Source of the DNA: Monosporascus cannonballus
Taxonomy: Eukaryota; Ascomycota; Sordariomycetes; Xylariales
Assembly: GCA_004154925.1 (NCBI GenBank)
Contig: QJNS01000283.1
Location: 30,598 to 94,597 of the forward strand
Reading direction: 5' to 3'
Length of the DNA: 64,000 nt
Shown: piece after piece, positions 36,962 through 48,157 of the stretch
How positions within the stretch are numbered: position 1 is the first letter of the stretch
Layout: each line of letters opens with the position of its first letter
Made by a program: the position numbers and the translations under genes
Notes under the pieces: generated by a model
What the model was told of the DNA's origin: nothing
What the model saw: the letters and a program-made list of their open reading frames with translations, nothing else
Database searches by the model: none

Positions 36962-39900
36962 TACATGCCTACCTTATATACTGTAAATGTATAGCGGTCC
37001 GTCCCCAGACAGCCATATTATCCGGTAACTACTATAAGTGCATAACCAGCCACCTAACTTAGCTTCTTTCCCACTCCCCACTATTAGGCATTAGCCTCGA
37101 CTTGCATATACTCGCTTGGCCAGGCACAGGAACTACATATGTACGTGTCGAACATGGGGTCTCAATGGAGGATGCTGTGAAACGTTAGATATGTTGTAAA
37201 GCATTTACCAATCGAAACGAGCGGCATGATCCACTCCCAACCCGCCAACCATCGGGTGCGGATATGTCTCGGGCTTCCCGCTATGCTAGGTGTATGAACT
37301 AGAGACTGGGCCCTATCTAGTCTCGACTTCGCCCGCGAGCCTAGACCTAAGAGGCGCTTCGTGGGGATATGACGTAGCTCGTGCCGCCGATCGTTATGGT
37401 GCTACCCTGGCTGTACGGCAAATCTCTACGAAGTAGTTCCCGAGCGAGCTAGATATGGGGGGTTTACGACAACTCGCGCATACCTAGCCCTCGAGGAGAG
37501 GAGGAATAGGCGCGGAAATTCGGGAAACCGGGAATGGGAAACACGGGACGGCAGGGGAAGCTGGAGAGCTGAAGGGGGGGGGGGACGGTAGAGATGCAGG
37601 CCTAAAGAAGCCGAGCTCGTACGGATACGGAGAGAAGGAAAGGCATGCTATCAAACGTACATGCGGCTGGACATCTCGTTGTTCAGTTTAGGTACGTAGT
37701 TGGTTTCACAAGCGGGCGCCCCCGGGCGCTCGAATGCTCTTCGGCTTTGGAGTCTATGGAGAGCGACTATCGCTTCGTCTCGGATTACGTATACATAGAC
37801 ACACATACGCGGCCGACGGGGTTCGACGGGCGGTGAAATCTGTGCATCCTATAATAGCATTCGTAGACTATGCATGGAAATGTGGAAGGGCGAAGCTGAC
37901 AGAGACGACAAGGCTACGCTCTTCGTGCCGTCGTGTGCGCACGTATATCGTCGGCGTTCCCCACGTAAGAGTTTCGGGTGCTTACTGGTTCATCTGACGG
38001 CCCCGGGGAACGGCCTTGATCTGCGAGGCTTAGCCTAGGCTTGTGAGACCCCGGCTTTACATGATGGATACTGTTCGATGAGACAATTTTGTCAGGAGCT
38101 CGAGACAAAACCGCGCGTCGTTTGATATTACTCCGGGGTGACTGGTTCGGGTTTAAAGCGACGTTCAGTTCATACAGTACTACGCGGCGAGGGCGGCGGA
38201 ACACCGTCTCCTCTATCAACCACGCTTTGACCTATCTCGGCATATGGGATGATGCTATGGCAGGGGTTGGATTGCGGAGTGCAAACCCAGAGAACTGCAT
38301 ATATGATGTTCGCATATGGAAAGTCGACGCGTTCGATATCTCCCCGTGAGCCCCGTATGCGAGGCGGTGACGGGCTCTGGATTCCACTCTCCGCCTTTCT
38401 TTTAGTTGCGACTTGTGATCTGACCGCTGGCACGGCCTACAAGAAACGATCCAACCCGACGAGGAAGCGGAAACAAAGAGAAGATCTTCCCGTGCACATG
38501 CAGGGTGGATGTGAGCATGCTACTTCCTAGGCAAGCAGGCATTTCTGCTGCTGTACTCGAGGGCATCATAGGGTTCGCTGCCTTGTAACAGTAGCCGATG
38601 CGTGGGATTGTTGTTGTTATGCTAAGCCCCGGCTGGAAACCTCACCGGAACGGGCGATGCTTGACTTTCGTAAGGGGTTTACGAACGTCCGTGACGCCTG
38701 TGTACGGGAGCAGAAGGAGAGGGGAATGAACCCTTGATATTCCGTTTTGGGGGGTTGCATGCATGACCAGGGGTTTCCGGGGCCCTACGGACTACTTCCG
38801 CAGGAAGGCAAAAAGGACAGCTGAAGGGATACCTAAGCACCCGTCTGTCGCGTGAACGCACATACATATTGCTAAAATGAAAACGACAACAGAAAACACC
38901 CAGCCGGCGGAATCGCGGTAATAAGGATTCTAGAAACGGGCTGGTCCAACCGGCATATGGCCATCTATCCGTCGTTGCATTAGCTATTGGGTAAGTTGAC
39001 GTTTACCGGCATACCCTTTTCCTTTTACGTTGCATTCCATCCCCTCCACCCGTATCCCTCTGCCCCGACCATCATCCCTCGCCCACTCCAAGTTAGCTGC
39101 ACAGGCGGAAGACGAGCAGAGCAGTATACGCTAAGGGGGCGATAGCAGCCGCTTACCCATCCCTCAGAACAACCTTATCAACGAGTATTATATAGTCGCG
39201 TCCATAGAAAGCCTTTTCGTCACCTCAGCTGGAGTTCTTGTACGATCGAGCTGTCGGATATCACGTTGAGACATGTCGTCGCCTGACCGTCTACCGCATT
39301 CGATTGGGCCGGCTTATTAGACGGATTGCAACTTGCATGCAACGCGGCTGCCGCTAACTTCGGTGCGCGCTAATGGGATGGGGGGAAACTGGGGACCGGG
39401 GCCTTTTACTGTAGGAGCTCTCTCTTACTATAGTATACCGCCCATTCAACCCTGTACCTAAAGTTAACGGGGGCGAGGTGGTACCCCGCCGGGGTAGTGT
39501 TGCGGCCCTACCGAATTATCGAGTGCAGCAAAACGAACATCTACTATTATTTTTTTGCCAACCCCATCTGCTCCACTGCCCCAGAACACTCTTTTAATCC
39601 GGCGATACGGGGGGCCCAGGCACAGGGAGTTCTACCAAAAAACTTATCCAATGGGTTTCATGTCTGGTACTTATTATTGCCCATTGATCGTGCCCCGTTG
39701 AGAGCACGTCCCCTCCCATGTCGATGTCAAACGTCGTTTCCCCACCGCCGCTGCTACAGTACCATCGTGCCGGATCTCCATGGCTATTTATTTCATGTCT
39801 GTATCTGGTAGCTAAAAAGAACCACCGTCGCAATCTATCGACTCTACCTGCTGGGTAGACTTCTTCAGACACACGCGGGCTCGCAACCTCTATTCCGCCC

Positions 39901-40046
39901 CGACTTGTCTTGATATCTTCGTCAACCACTTAGTAGGTATATTATCTGCTCTTCCGGCCCGCATTGGGGCGTCAATGGTAGGGAGGGTGCTGTTTGTTTT
40001 TTTCATTGTCGCCGCCGACGGATTACCGTGACATGCGACAGCCGAG
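36962..40046. other. gene-free interval
   Basis: Three kb with no supported gene. It holds a run of about ten G at 37575-37584 and several TACGTA words. I looked for the missing 3' part of the PL11 gene here and did not find it. Confidence 0.5.
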
Positions 40047-41826
40047 ATGAAATTCGGCCAACATCTCGAGCAGCAGTCGGTGCCCGGATGGAGTATTCAC
40101 AATGTCGACTATAACTCACTGAAGCATCAGATCAAGACGCACACCATCAAGGACCAGGCCAGCGCCATCGCTATCCCCGGCCAGCAGGACCCCGCCCTCA
40201 AGAGGTTCGAGGACTCCTTCTACTTCGAACTCTGCAGACAGCACGATCGTGTCTGTCTCTTCGTCTCCAGCAAATGCGACGAGATACACTGGCGGCTGCG
40301 TAAGTATAACTCGGACTTACCTTGAGACGTTCAATTGACCCTTTGCTCGTACGAACAGGCCACATATCGGACCAGGTCAATCGGTTGATACTACAATGCA
40401 CGGACAACCGCGGTCTGACGGTAAAGCGGCAGCAGCGTTTTGCCAAGTACCGGCAGCAGATAGACGAATGCGGTGACGACATCAAGGCCCTGGGCCGATT
40501 CGTCGAGGCTCAAATCGTAGCCTTCCGGAAGATACTGAAGAAGTACAAGGTAGGATCGGGCGAAACTGGCATCACATCTAAACACACATCCGTCACCGAG
40601 GCATCGTGATACGCCACGAACGGATCGCAAGCACAACACGCCCCCCGGTCTCGCGCGATCGAACCTTATTCCGGCACGAGACCCCTCGGGCCCCCCGAGT
40701 TCACGCATTTATAGTCGATGGGATACAGCGCGCTAATCTTGGCCTCCTTATGCAGAAGTGGACGCGTTCCGCGACCCTGAGTATTCGCTTCAAAGACAAC
40801 GTCCTGAATTCGCCCAAGAGCTTCACCAACCGCGACTTCTCCGCACTACGAACCCAGTTCCAAGACGTCCTAGCTACCGTCGAAGCCGCCTCTCCCGCCC
40901 GTCCGCCCGACGCTCGACGAAAAGCACAACCGGGAACCCCGAGCGACACGGAGTCCCGGCGCGGAAGACGGCTCTCCCTGCGGCCTCCCGCTCCCGCTGC
41001 TACGACACCCAGCCCGACGCCGGCGCCCGTCGTCGTCGGCTACTGGAACGAGTACGAGCACGGCAGCGAAGCGGGCGACTACGGCGCCGGCGAAGACACG
41101 TACGCCATCTACGTCGACCCGAACGAGACGGCTGACTTCCCTGGGCTGCACTACATCAAGTCCATCGTGACGGCGCCGGGTACTCGCATCCGCGGCTGGT
41201 TGCGCAGCTCGAGGAGGACCACGGCGGCTCACACCCCGGAGACGCAGTCGCTCCTCAACCACCGCGGCGACGGCGGCTCGCCCCGGGGCTACTTCGCCAC
41301 TCGCAATCCTGGGGCCCCCGCGTCGCTGTCCACCGAAAACGAGGGGACGACGGAAGACGAGTACGCGTCGTCGTCGGAGGCCGGGCCCAGCAGCCACTAT
41401 CACAACCATGACCGCAACAGAGTCCGGGACCGGTACGCCGCGGATCCGGAGGCCGCGGTGTACTGCACCGACGATGATGGCGGCGACCAGGAACTGCGGC
41501 TGGCGCGGTACCGCGACCGGATGCTCGGCCGCGCCGTGGTGCTGGGCTTCGCGGCCTCGTTCGCGCTGCTGGCCGTGTCGGGCGCGCTGGTGGCCACGGG
41601 CCGCCACCGGCTGCGGCTCGAGGTGGACGCGGGCGCCGCGGCGGGCTCCGTCGCGAGCCTCTCGTGTGCGTGCCTCGGGCTCGGCGCCCTGTTCGCGCGC
41701 GGCCATGGTCACGGCGAGCACAAGGGCGGCGGCGTCCCATTGCTCTACTCGCTCGCCGTGTGGGCCGCCTTCGCCGCCGCCGCGCTGCTCAACGCCATGC
41801 TGCTCGTTATCGTCGTGCGCAGGTAG
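40047..41826 (+). CDS. SPX-domain membrane protein (Vtc5-like architecture)
   Basis: Three exons: 40047-40299, 40359-40549 and 40756-41826, giving 504 aa. The N-terminal SPX domain (residues 1 to about 165) starts with the typical MKFGQHLEQQSVPGW and has LKKYKKWT near its end; SPX domains bind inositol pyrophosphates and report phosphate status. A long low-complexity linker, rich in Pro, Ser and acidic residues, spans about 200-400. Three hydrophobic helices end the protein (about 407-428, 444-466 and 474-501). There is no polyphosphate polymerase (VTC catalytic) domain between them. The SPX plus three-helix layout resembles yeast Vtc5, an accessory subunit of the vacuolar transporter chaperone complex; the vacuolar location is inferred. 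The third exon is much more GC-rich than its surroundings. Confidence 0.85.
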
Positions 41827-43632
41827 CGCTCGTGCTCGTGCTCGTAAGATGAGATGATATGCCCGCGATGCCGTGATGATGATGAGCGGGATGACAGTAA
41901 ACCGGCCACATACCCCGCTCCGCCGCGCTCTACTGGCGTCTTGTCGACGCCCGCGGCGATAACGAACCCCGACGCCCTTAATGGAAGGGCCTCTAGGACC
42001 CAACAGGCACCCCGATATTAAGGTCATATATACTAGACTATACCGTAGGGGCACGGAAAGGGAGGATTGCCTTCCGAGTAAAGAGGATCCGATTTTAACA
42101 ACCCTCGAACCCCCCTTTGTCCGGTCCGCGCAACGGACCAAGCGAGACGAGTTCGTGTTTTCGAAATGGATTCGTGCTCTTTTGCGTGTTAGCCCGATAA
42201 TTCAGTGGTGGTGAAGATGGCGGCAGCGTGATTGATACCCGGAGGACGTGCTTTTGATTTCGTTTTTAGCCGTGTTATAGACTCGCCTCGGCCTCGTGCC
42301 GGGTGGAAGCTTAGCTACCATGGCCCTGTCCGCCGCGTAGCTCTCCGGTTAAGTAGCCATGTTGAATATGAGAATGTGCATATGGAGCGTACGGAGATGC
42401 GTCTGCGCGCGTGGTGGTCTTGCTTGCATGGGTGGGTGGGATGTAGCGACGGGAACGGAGCGAGAGTGATGGCCATGGCTATAGACTCCTAGCAAGGGGG
42501 GTCACGGACAGGGTAATTGTGGCGATTGTGCCAGAGAGTCAATCTATATACGACTACTGTAACCCTACAGACAAATAAGCAAGCCTACCAACCTACTGCC
42601 ACCTACCTGCCCAGGATTACATACCTACATTCAGCTACGTGGATCCCCCTATTTCCCGACGGGGGCGTCGATATGGTGATCGGAAGATATAATCTCGGTC
42701 TTAGTTCGGGTACTGGTTGCCTTGGGACCATTGGTCCCGAGATATGTCGGTGTATATATATATATATATATTACACGTAGGCCTGCTTTTTATTTAAATT
42801 TCTTTTTATGCCTGAGGCTCTCACTGAAACTAGAGCTGCCATTTCGGCAAATCTCCATCTGAGCCTCGTCGGGCTGCTAGGCAAGGACTTCTTCGTGTGC
42901 GTGAGCAAGTCCCCGTATACTTTGAGATTTACATACGTATGTTCTTCCCGGATAACCTTACATGCTCAACAAGTTGGCCAGGCCGCCCGTATGAGCCACC
43001 AGCCCTTGATAACGCTTGCATACACCACCAACCCCCGAATATCCATCCCGTACGCAGAAACACAACCGGATAACTACCACGCCCGCGCAGGCACGGGGAG
43101 GGGGGGGGGGGGCACCGCCCCCTTTCATACCAGCCTCACGGGACTGTTGATAAAGGAGCACAGGATCCGAGACACATAAAGTCAAGGGTATCAATTGATA
43201 GAGTTACGAATATTTTCGTCCCATACGACGAAAACGGCGCCGACGAATACCCGCATACACATGCACGAAGCCAATAACTAAGCCAGGCGCCTATTACTCG
43301 GCCGAATAGACCAGCCGATGAACCTGAACGCAGCGGGGCACTTCCGTCAGACCACTCTCCCGCACCGCCGAACTCTCGCCTCATACATATCGTACATATC
43401 GATCATATACCTCTCTCCGGTCGTTGACGAGGGCTGGTACGCCCTCGTTATTCCGTTTCGAAATATCATACCGTATTTCGTACAGTTACTCGTACAACAT
43501 CGCCCCGCCCATCCATCGTCGAACTCGGGGAAATCCACAACTTGGCGTCCTATCCTAAGCCTGATTAACAATGATGCTTTGGTGCTTCGACTGAGTTCCG
43601 GTGACTCAGTTCGACTCCGACTCCCTACCGAG
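41827..43632. other. intergenic region between convergent genes
   Basis: No gene supported. It contains a perfect inverted repeat GGGACCA-T-TGGTCCC at 42724-42738, directly followed by nine TA units at 42753-42770, a CTACCTACC-rich stretch at about 42575-42630, and a long G run near 43098-43112. The region is the shared 3' space of the SPX gene and the Zn2Cys6 gene at 43633. Confidence 0.5.
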
Positions 43633-46216
43633 TTAATAGCTCAGGCTCATGTTGGAATCCAGGATCATGCCCTCGTTCTCGTCGAGCGGCGGCGGCTGGG
43701 GCGACGGCGGCCGTGGGGTCTTAAGGTAATCGGAGCGGTTGATGCCGCGCTCCTCCTCGAGCTGGCGGATCATCTCATCTGTAACACGCAGCGGGGCGCC
43801 AATCGTCAGCCCAGAACCGCCCCGAGCACAGGCACGCATAGCACAATAACGATAAGGCGGGCACATCAAATTCGATGCTAATAAGGTAGACCGCGGGGGC
43901 GATACGACAAGAAACAATACTGAAACGAAGACAAAATACGTAGAAAGTCAGACGCACCAGCGAGACCCCACCTGTAGCTGAACAGGCGCAGGCTCTCGAA
44001 CTTCTCGGCAATGGCCTCGGCGCACCTCTCGCGCTCGTCCGGGTAGATGCGGCTGAGGCCGGCGAAGGCGATGATGACGTGGTAGCAGGTGGAACCGGCG
44101 GGGGCGGCAAGGACGGCGAATGGGTCATCTTCCCTCCTAGACGCCATGCCCGTGCTGACGAGGTGCTGGTTGACCCGGCACGAGATGTCCGTCGAGAGCC
44201 GGCAGGCGAACTTGAGCGCCGCCACGGCCGTCGACAGCTCTAAGTCGGCTGCCAGCACCGCCGGCGGCGTCTGCTCGATGATGGGGAGGTAGGGCAGGTA
44301 CAGCGTGAACAGCGCGCTGATTTAAAACAATCCCCCCTCGGTTAGCGCTCCATTCGTGCAGGTAGTGACAGCCCGAGGTATGGCTGAGATTCCAAGAGAT
44401 TGAGATAATGATGGTAATGAGACGAGCAAGGTTGCAGTTGATGGTACGAATCTGGATGATTTGACCCACCTGACCAGTACGGAAAAGCAGTCGAGAACCG
44501 TTTCCCATCGCGGGATCTGCTCCAGCAAGGCCTTAGAAGTCTGCCTGATCTCGCCGTCCAGATCCGCAAACGTGTTGATGAGCGGCCTCTTGTCCGGCCG
44601 CGGGTCTCGCTCCTTGTCGATCCGGAGGGCGCGGTGAAGCAAGCTGCTTGTTTTGGCCGACAGCTGAAAGGGGGTCATTGCCGTGCACCCGACTGTTACG
44701 CTAATCGGGTGATGCGGTTGCCGTTCCAGCGAAGTGGTTGGCGGCGTTTCTGGGAGCAGCGTAGCGCCAGTAGGGGCTTCCAAAAGGAAAGGCAAATGAT
44801 TCGCGCTGTCATCTTTGTGGACGAATCTGGATGGGGGTCAGCATCAATGCCAATACCGACGTTAGGGATCATCTATCATTGACAGTGCTCAGAGGGAGAA
44901 AACTTCACCGAGAGGAGTCCACCGTATCCCTCAACATATCTCGTTGAATGCGACTTACTGGTCAAGTATGAACAGCCCCCACCAGAGACTGCCTCTCAGC
45001 TCCTTTTCCATCCTCGACAGGGACTCGTCCTGTTCATACTCATAGTGAAACCCGGCGGGAAGGGTCGCGCTCGCTGGCGGGGCCCGATCTATCCTCAACC
45101 CATATGCGCCCGTTTTGGATCCTGGATCCTCGAGCCCTGGGGGGCTCACTCCCAAAATCCTTGCGGCCGCGGCCGTTTCGGCCAAGGTTCGGTAAGCCGT
45201 CACGGTCTGCCCATGCCCATATTCGTACAACGACATCAGAGCTCCACACTGAGCAAGTTCTATACTCGGCTGCTGATTCTGTCCGTATGCCATAAACATC
45301 AAGGCCAACAAGCGCTTCACAGCCCGATAGGTCTCGTCAAACATGGGGCGGGGGCCGGTCTTAGTGCGCCGCATGCGCGTAATCAGATGCATCGCCACGA
45401 TCAGTAGGGCCAGCTGCTTGTGTCGATAGTCGGAGGCGGACTTTTCGGTGGACGTCGGATGGTCGCCGTTGCCGCTCGAAATAGGCGATAGTTGCGAGTC
45501 TACAATGGGAGGCGGATCTTGCGGCGGAGGCAGCTTCGCGATCTGCCGGTCGAAGAGGATGGGATTGACAACGGTAAACCAAGGATGTACGTATGTAAAA
45601 TAGGTGTTTACAGAAGGGCGCCAGTGAAGCTCCGATTCACCCAGGAAAGATTTCGGGGCGGGTATAAGAGACAGGATGTGGGAGACGGTGATAGCGCCTA
45701 GCAGATCCGCATGTCCCAGTATCAAGTCGCTCGGCTGGTATATTACGACGGGGGGCGCGTTGGGATCTAGATTTGCGGGCGCGGGATCTGGTGTATAGTG
45801 GCATTTGGCATTTAACCTGTCGCCTTGTTAGCAACCGCGTCCGCGGTAGTACACGATCCATCATCATTCGACCGCATCCTTTCGGTCCGCGTGATACGTG
45901 CCACACCGGCAGTCCACCTTGAGTTCGAACACGGATTGACAGGAAGAGCGCACCTCAGGCACCTATCGCAATAGGGCAGCTTCTTGTCGCATTTTCTTTT
46001 CGACAGGCGGCACTTCTCACAGGCTCGGGCGGCATGGGTACGACTACGACCGCCGGGCATCCAGCCTGGCTGGCCGGCGGAGCTCTCCTCTGGAAAGCGG
46101 GCTTGAGGTCCTCCGATGAAAGTAAAAGCGTGCTGATTCGGAGACCGCCCCGGAGATGAGCCCGACGTCGCGTCGGACTCGGGTGTAAACCCTGTGTTTG
46201 GCCTGCCGTCGCGCAT
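43633..46216 (-). CDS. Zn2Cys6 (C6) transcription factor
   Basis: Five exons: 46216-45954, 45816-44959, 44826-44470, 44316-43958 and 43778-43633, giving 660 aa. The zinc cluster is at residues 66-93 (Cys66, 69, 76, 83, 86, 93), with CEKCRLSKRKCD as its first half; intron 1 cuts two residues after the fifth cysteine. The body matches the Fungal_trans regulatory domain: HPWFTVVNPILF, ELRGSLWWGLFILDQ and FADLDGEIRQTS are typical. The C terminus is LEEERGINRSDYLKTP followed by a Pro-rich tail. The join of exons 4 and 5 uses the GTGCGT donor at 43957, because the nearer GTGGGG donor would give an immediate stop. The role and target genes are unknown; it lies between the SPX gene and a GH3 gene, but no link is shown. 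Confidence 0.9.
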
Positions 46217-46323
46217 TTCAATGACATCCGATCCCTATCGACGGGACCGAGAATAGAGGCGGACTCCGGATGACGGATAATAATACAATAATACGGAGAG
46301 TTGCGAAACGTGTGCTATTTTTG

Positions 46324-46384
46324 TTTCCTTTCTCTTTCTTTCTCTCTTTCTTTCTTTCTTTCTTCCTCTGCTTTCTCTTCTTTC
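46324..46384. repeat. TTTC/CTTT microsatellite-like tract
   Basis: About 60 nt of almost pure pyrimidine on the plus strand, built of CTTT units. It lies about 110-170 bp upstream of the Zn2Cys6 start codon at 46216, so in the sense of that gene it is a GA-rich promoter or leader element. Confidence 0.75.
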
Positions 46385-47830
46385 GTCTTATCAAAGCTTA
46401 TTAATTCGCGGCTTAATGTGGGACGATGTCTCTCGCTCTCGACGTTCCCACTGGAACCGCCGGTCTGAATAAGGTTTCGCCTTAAGCGGGTTTAGCGGTT
46501 TCGATGCCGACGATGTGATGTAATGACAACCTCGGGGCTACTTAGTAACTCGGGGTTATGCATTTATGTAGGTAACGTTAGAACTAATAAGGGATGGAGG
46601 TACGATCTATCTATATCGGTAACAAGAGCGCGCGCCTGTAAAAATTAGGTAGATTCTGCTGTTTTGTGGGGATGGTGCCATCGGGGTGGTTTGCCTAATT
46701 AGGACAAGGGAGCGGTTGACTGATTGGTATCCGTAAATAGAAACGCTAGCAGACATCTCAGACCTGCATCCTGCCGTAGTTCCGCGAGAAAACATGGGGT
46801 CTGCAGGAGCTGGAGGTGCATCGTGCATGGGTCGACCGGGCGGCCAGTATAACCCGCACGGTATATGGCGCCGCGGGAGGGGATGAAGCAAAGGGAGCAG
46901 GCAAATTCACACTGGATGCCCGATTGATCGATCGCAGAGGGTACGAGGTACAATCGTAGGCCCACATCGATCTGGATCGCATCGTCCATTGCCCCCCGCC
47001 CGGAGGAGAACACAGGGGTTATGGGGCGGCGTGTCTATTTTGGCAGACGGTCGTTAGCTCAATCCAGCAAATGGCCGGGCGCACTCGGCACTGGATGCCA
47101 TACCTACTTATTCCTGTTACTGACCTGGAAAGAATATCGCAAAGAAAACATATGTCGATAGCCTACCTAACCAAGTTGTAAATGGCAGCGCATTATTCTC
47201 CGAATGGCCATAAGGCGTCGGTACCAAACAATTCTAAGTAATTGCTAAGACGCGTTGCCATAAAAGGGAAGTTGGAGTGATTCTAGGCCTTTCTATCGGT
47301 GATTGCGATATTATTCGGAGCTTGGGCCACAGGATACAGGAAATTGTTCAACTGACATCTCGAGATTCTTCGGAGGATAAAGGGCAACGGATTGGCAGTA
47401 TTTACGTACGGAAGGTAAATATAGATTCGGAGAGCGTCCTGCATCCGTTGCTCGATCGGGTTAGGGACCGTCGGATAGCCACACGTGGCACGCCGTTACG
47501 TGGGGGTTGTCTCTGCCGTCCGGCTCTCTCTCTTTGGTTGCGATCCCGTCCTCGGCACGGCGCCGTCACATCTCTAAAAAGGTTTTGGGCGCCAATGATC
47601 TAAAGAGAAGTGTATCGTGCATTCCCTTGATGGGTTTAAAAGCGAAGTGCCTGGCTTTTTGGTCGTCGTCTTATAGTCCACACGCGTCGTGGTATACTCC
47701 GAATGGAGTTTGGTGCTAAATATATGTCCTGGTGAGGAGCCCAACCCGGCAGTCCAGATACAGCGGCTGCTGAGTAGAGCACTTCGTGACAACTGTAATA
47801 AATATAATATTATGGCATCACATCAACGTC

Positions 47831-47886
47831 GCAAACCGTTGTGGCGGATAGAAACTCCGCAAACCGTTGTGGCGGATAGAAACTCC
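47831..47886. repeat. perfect 28-bp direct tandem duplication
   Basis: The unit begins GCAAACCGTTGTGG and ends GATAGAAACTCC; two copies lie head to tail with no mismatch. Exact identity suggests a recent duplication. Two copies without spacers do not make a CRISPR array. Confidence 0.9.
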
Positions 47887-48108
47887 GCCGACTAGGGCTG
47901 CCTCGTGCATTCCCCGCCGGACCCCTTAGGGGCTGTGATACCAACCGTTAAACGCCACGTCCGAAACCAATTAATACCTATTCCAACCCGGCTTCAGCCT
48001 AGCCGCCTCATTGGAAATCCTCTTTCATACATCGTACAGTAGTCGTTAAAAGAAGATAAGGGGACACGCTTGAAGAGCAAGCCCATCCGCGGTCGTACCG
48101 ACCAGCCC

Positions 48109-48109
<1 letters not shown>

Positions 48110-48141
<32 letters not shown>
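48110..48141. repeat. homopolymer run of 32 C
   Basis: Uninterrupted C run 16 bp past the stop codon of the GH3 gene (which reads on the other strand, so the transcript would carry 32 G in its 3' untranslated region). Length may be inexact because of sequencing or assembly slippage. Confidence 0.85.
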
Positions 48142-48143
<2 letters not shown>

Positions 48144-48157
48144 ACAATGGTATCCCT

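Larger units (their letters stand above)
46217..48157. other. intergenic region
   Basis: Between the GH3 gene's 3' end and the Zn2Cys6 gene's start (both minus strand). No supported gene. Besides the pyrimidine tract at 46324-46384 it holds a perfect 28-bp tandem duplication (47831-47886) and a 32-nt C run (48110-48141). Confidence 0.5.

Noticed and set aside
40870..42141. Long minus-strand open frame (423 codons) opposite the SPX gene
   Set aside because: It lies over the GC-rich third SPX exon, where stops are rare in antisense; the sequence is Arg/Ala/Gly-rich with no domain.
47831..47886. CRISPR-like repeat pair
   Set aside because: Two contiguous copies with no spacer in a fungal nuclear context; a plain tandem duplication.
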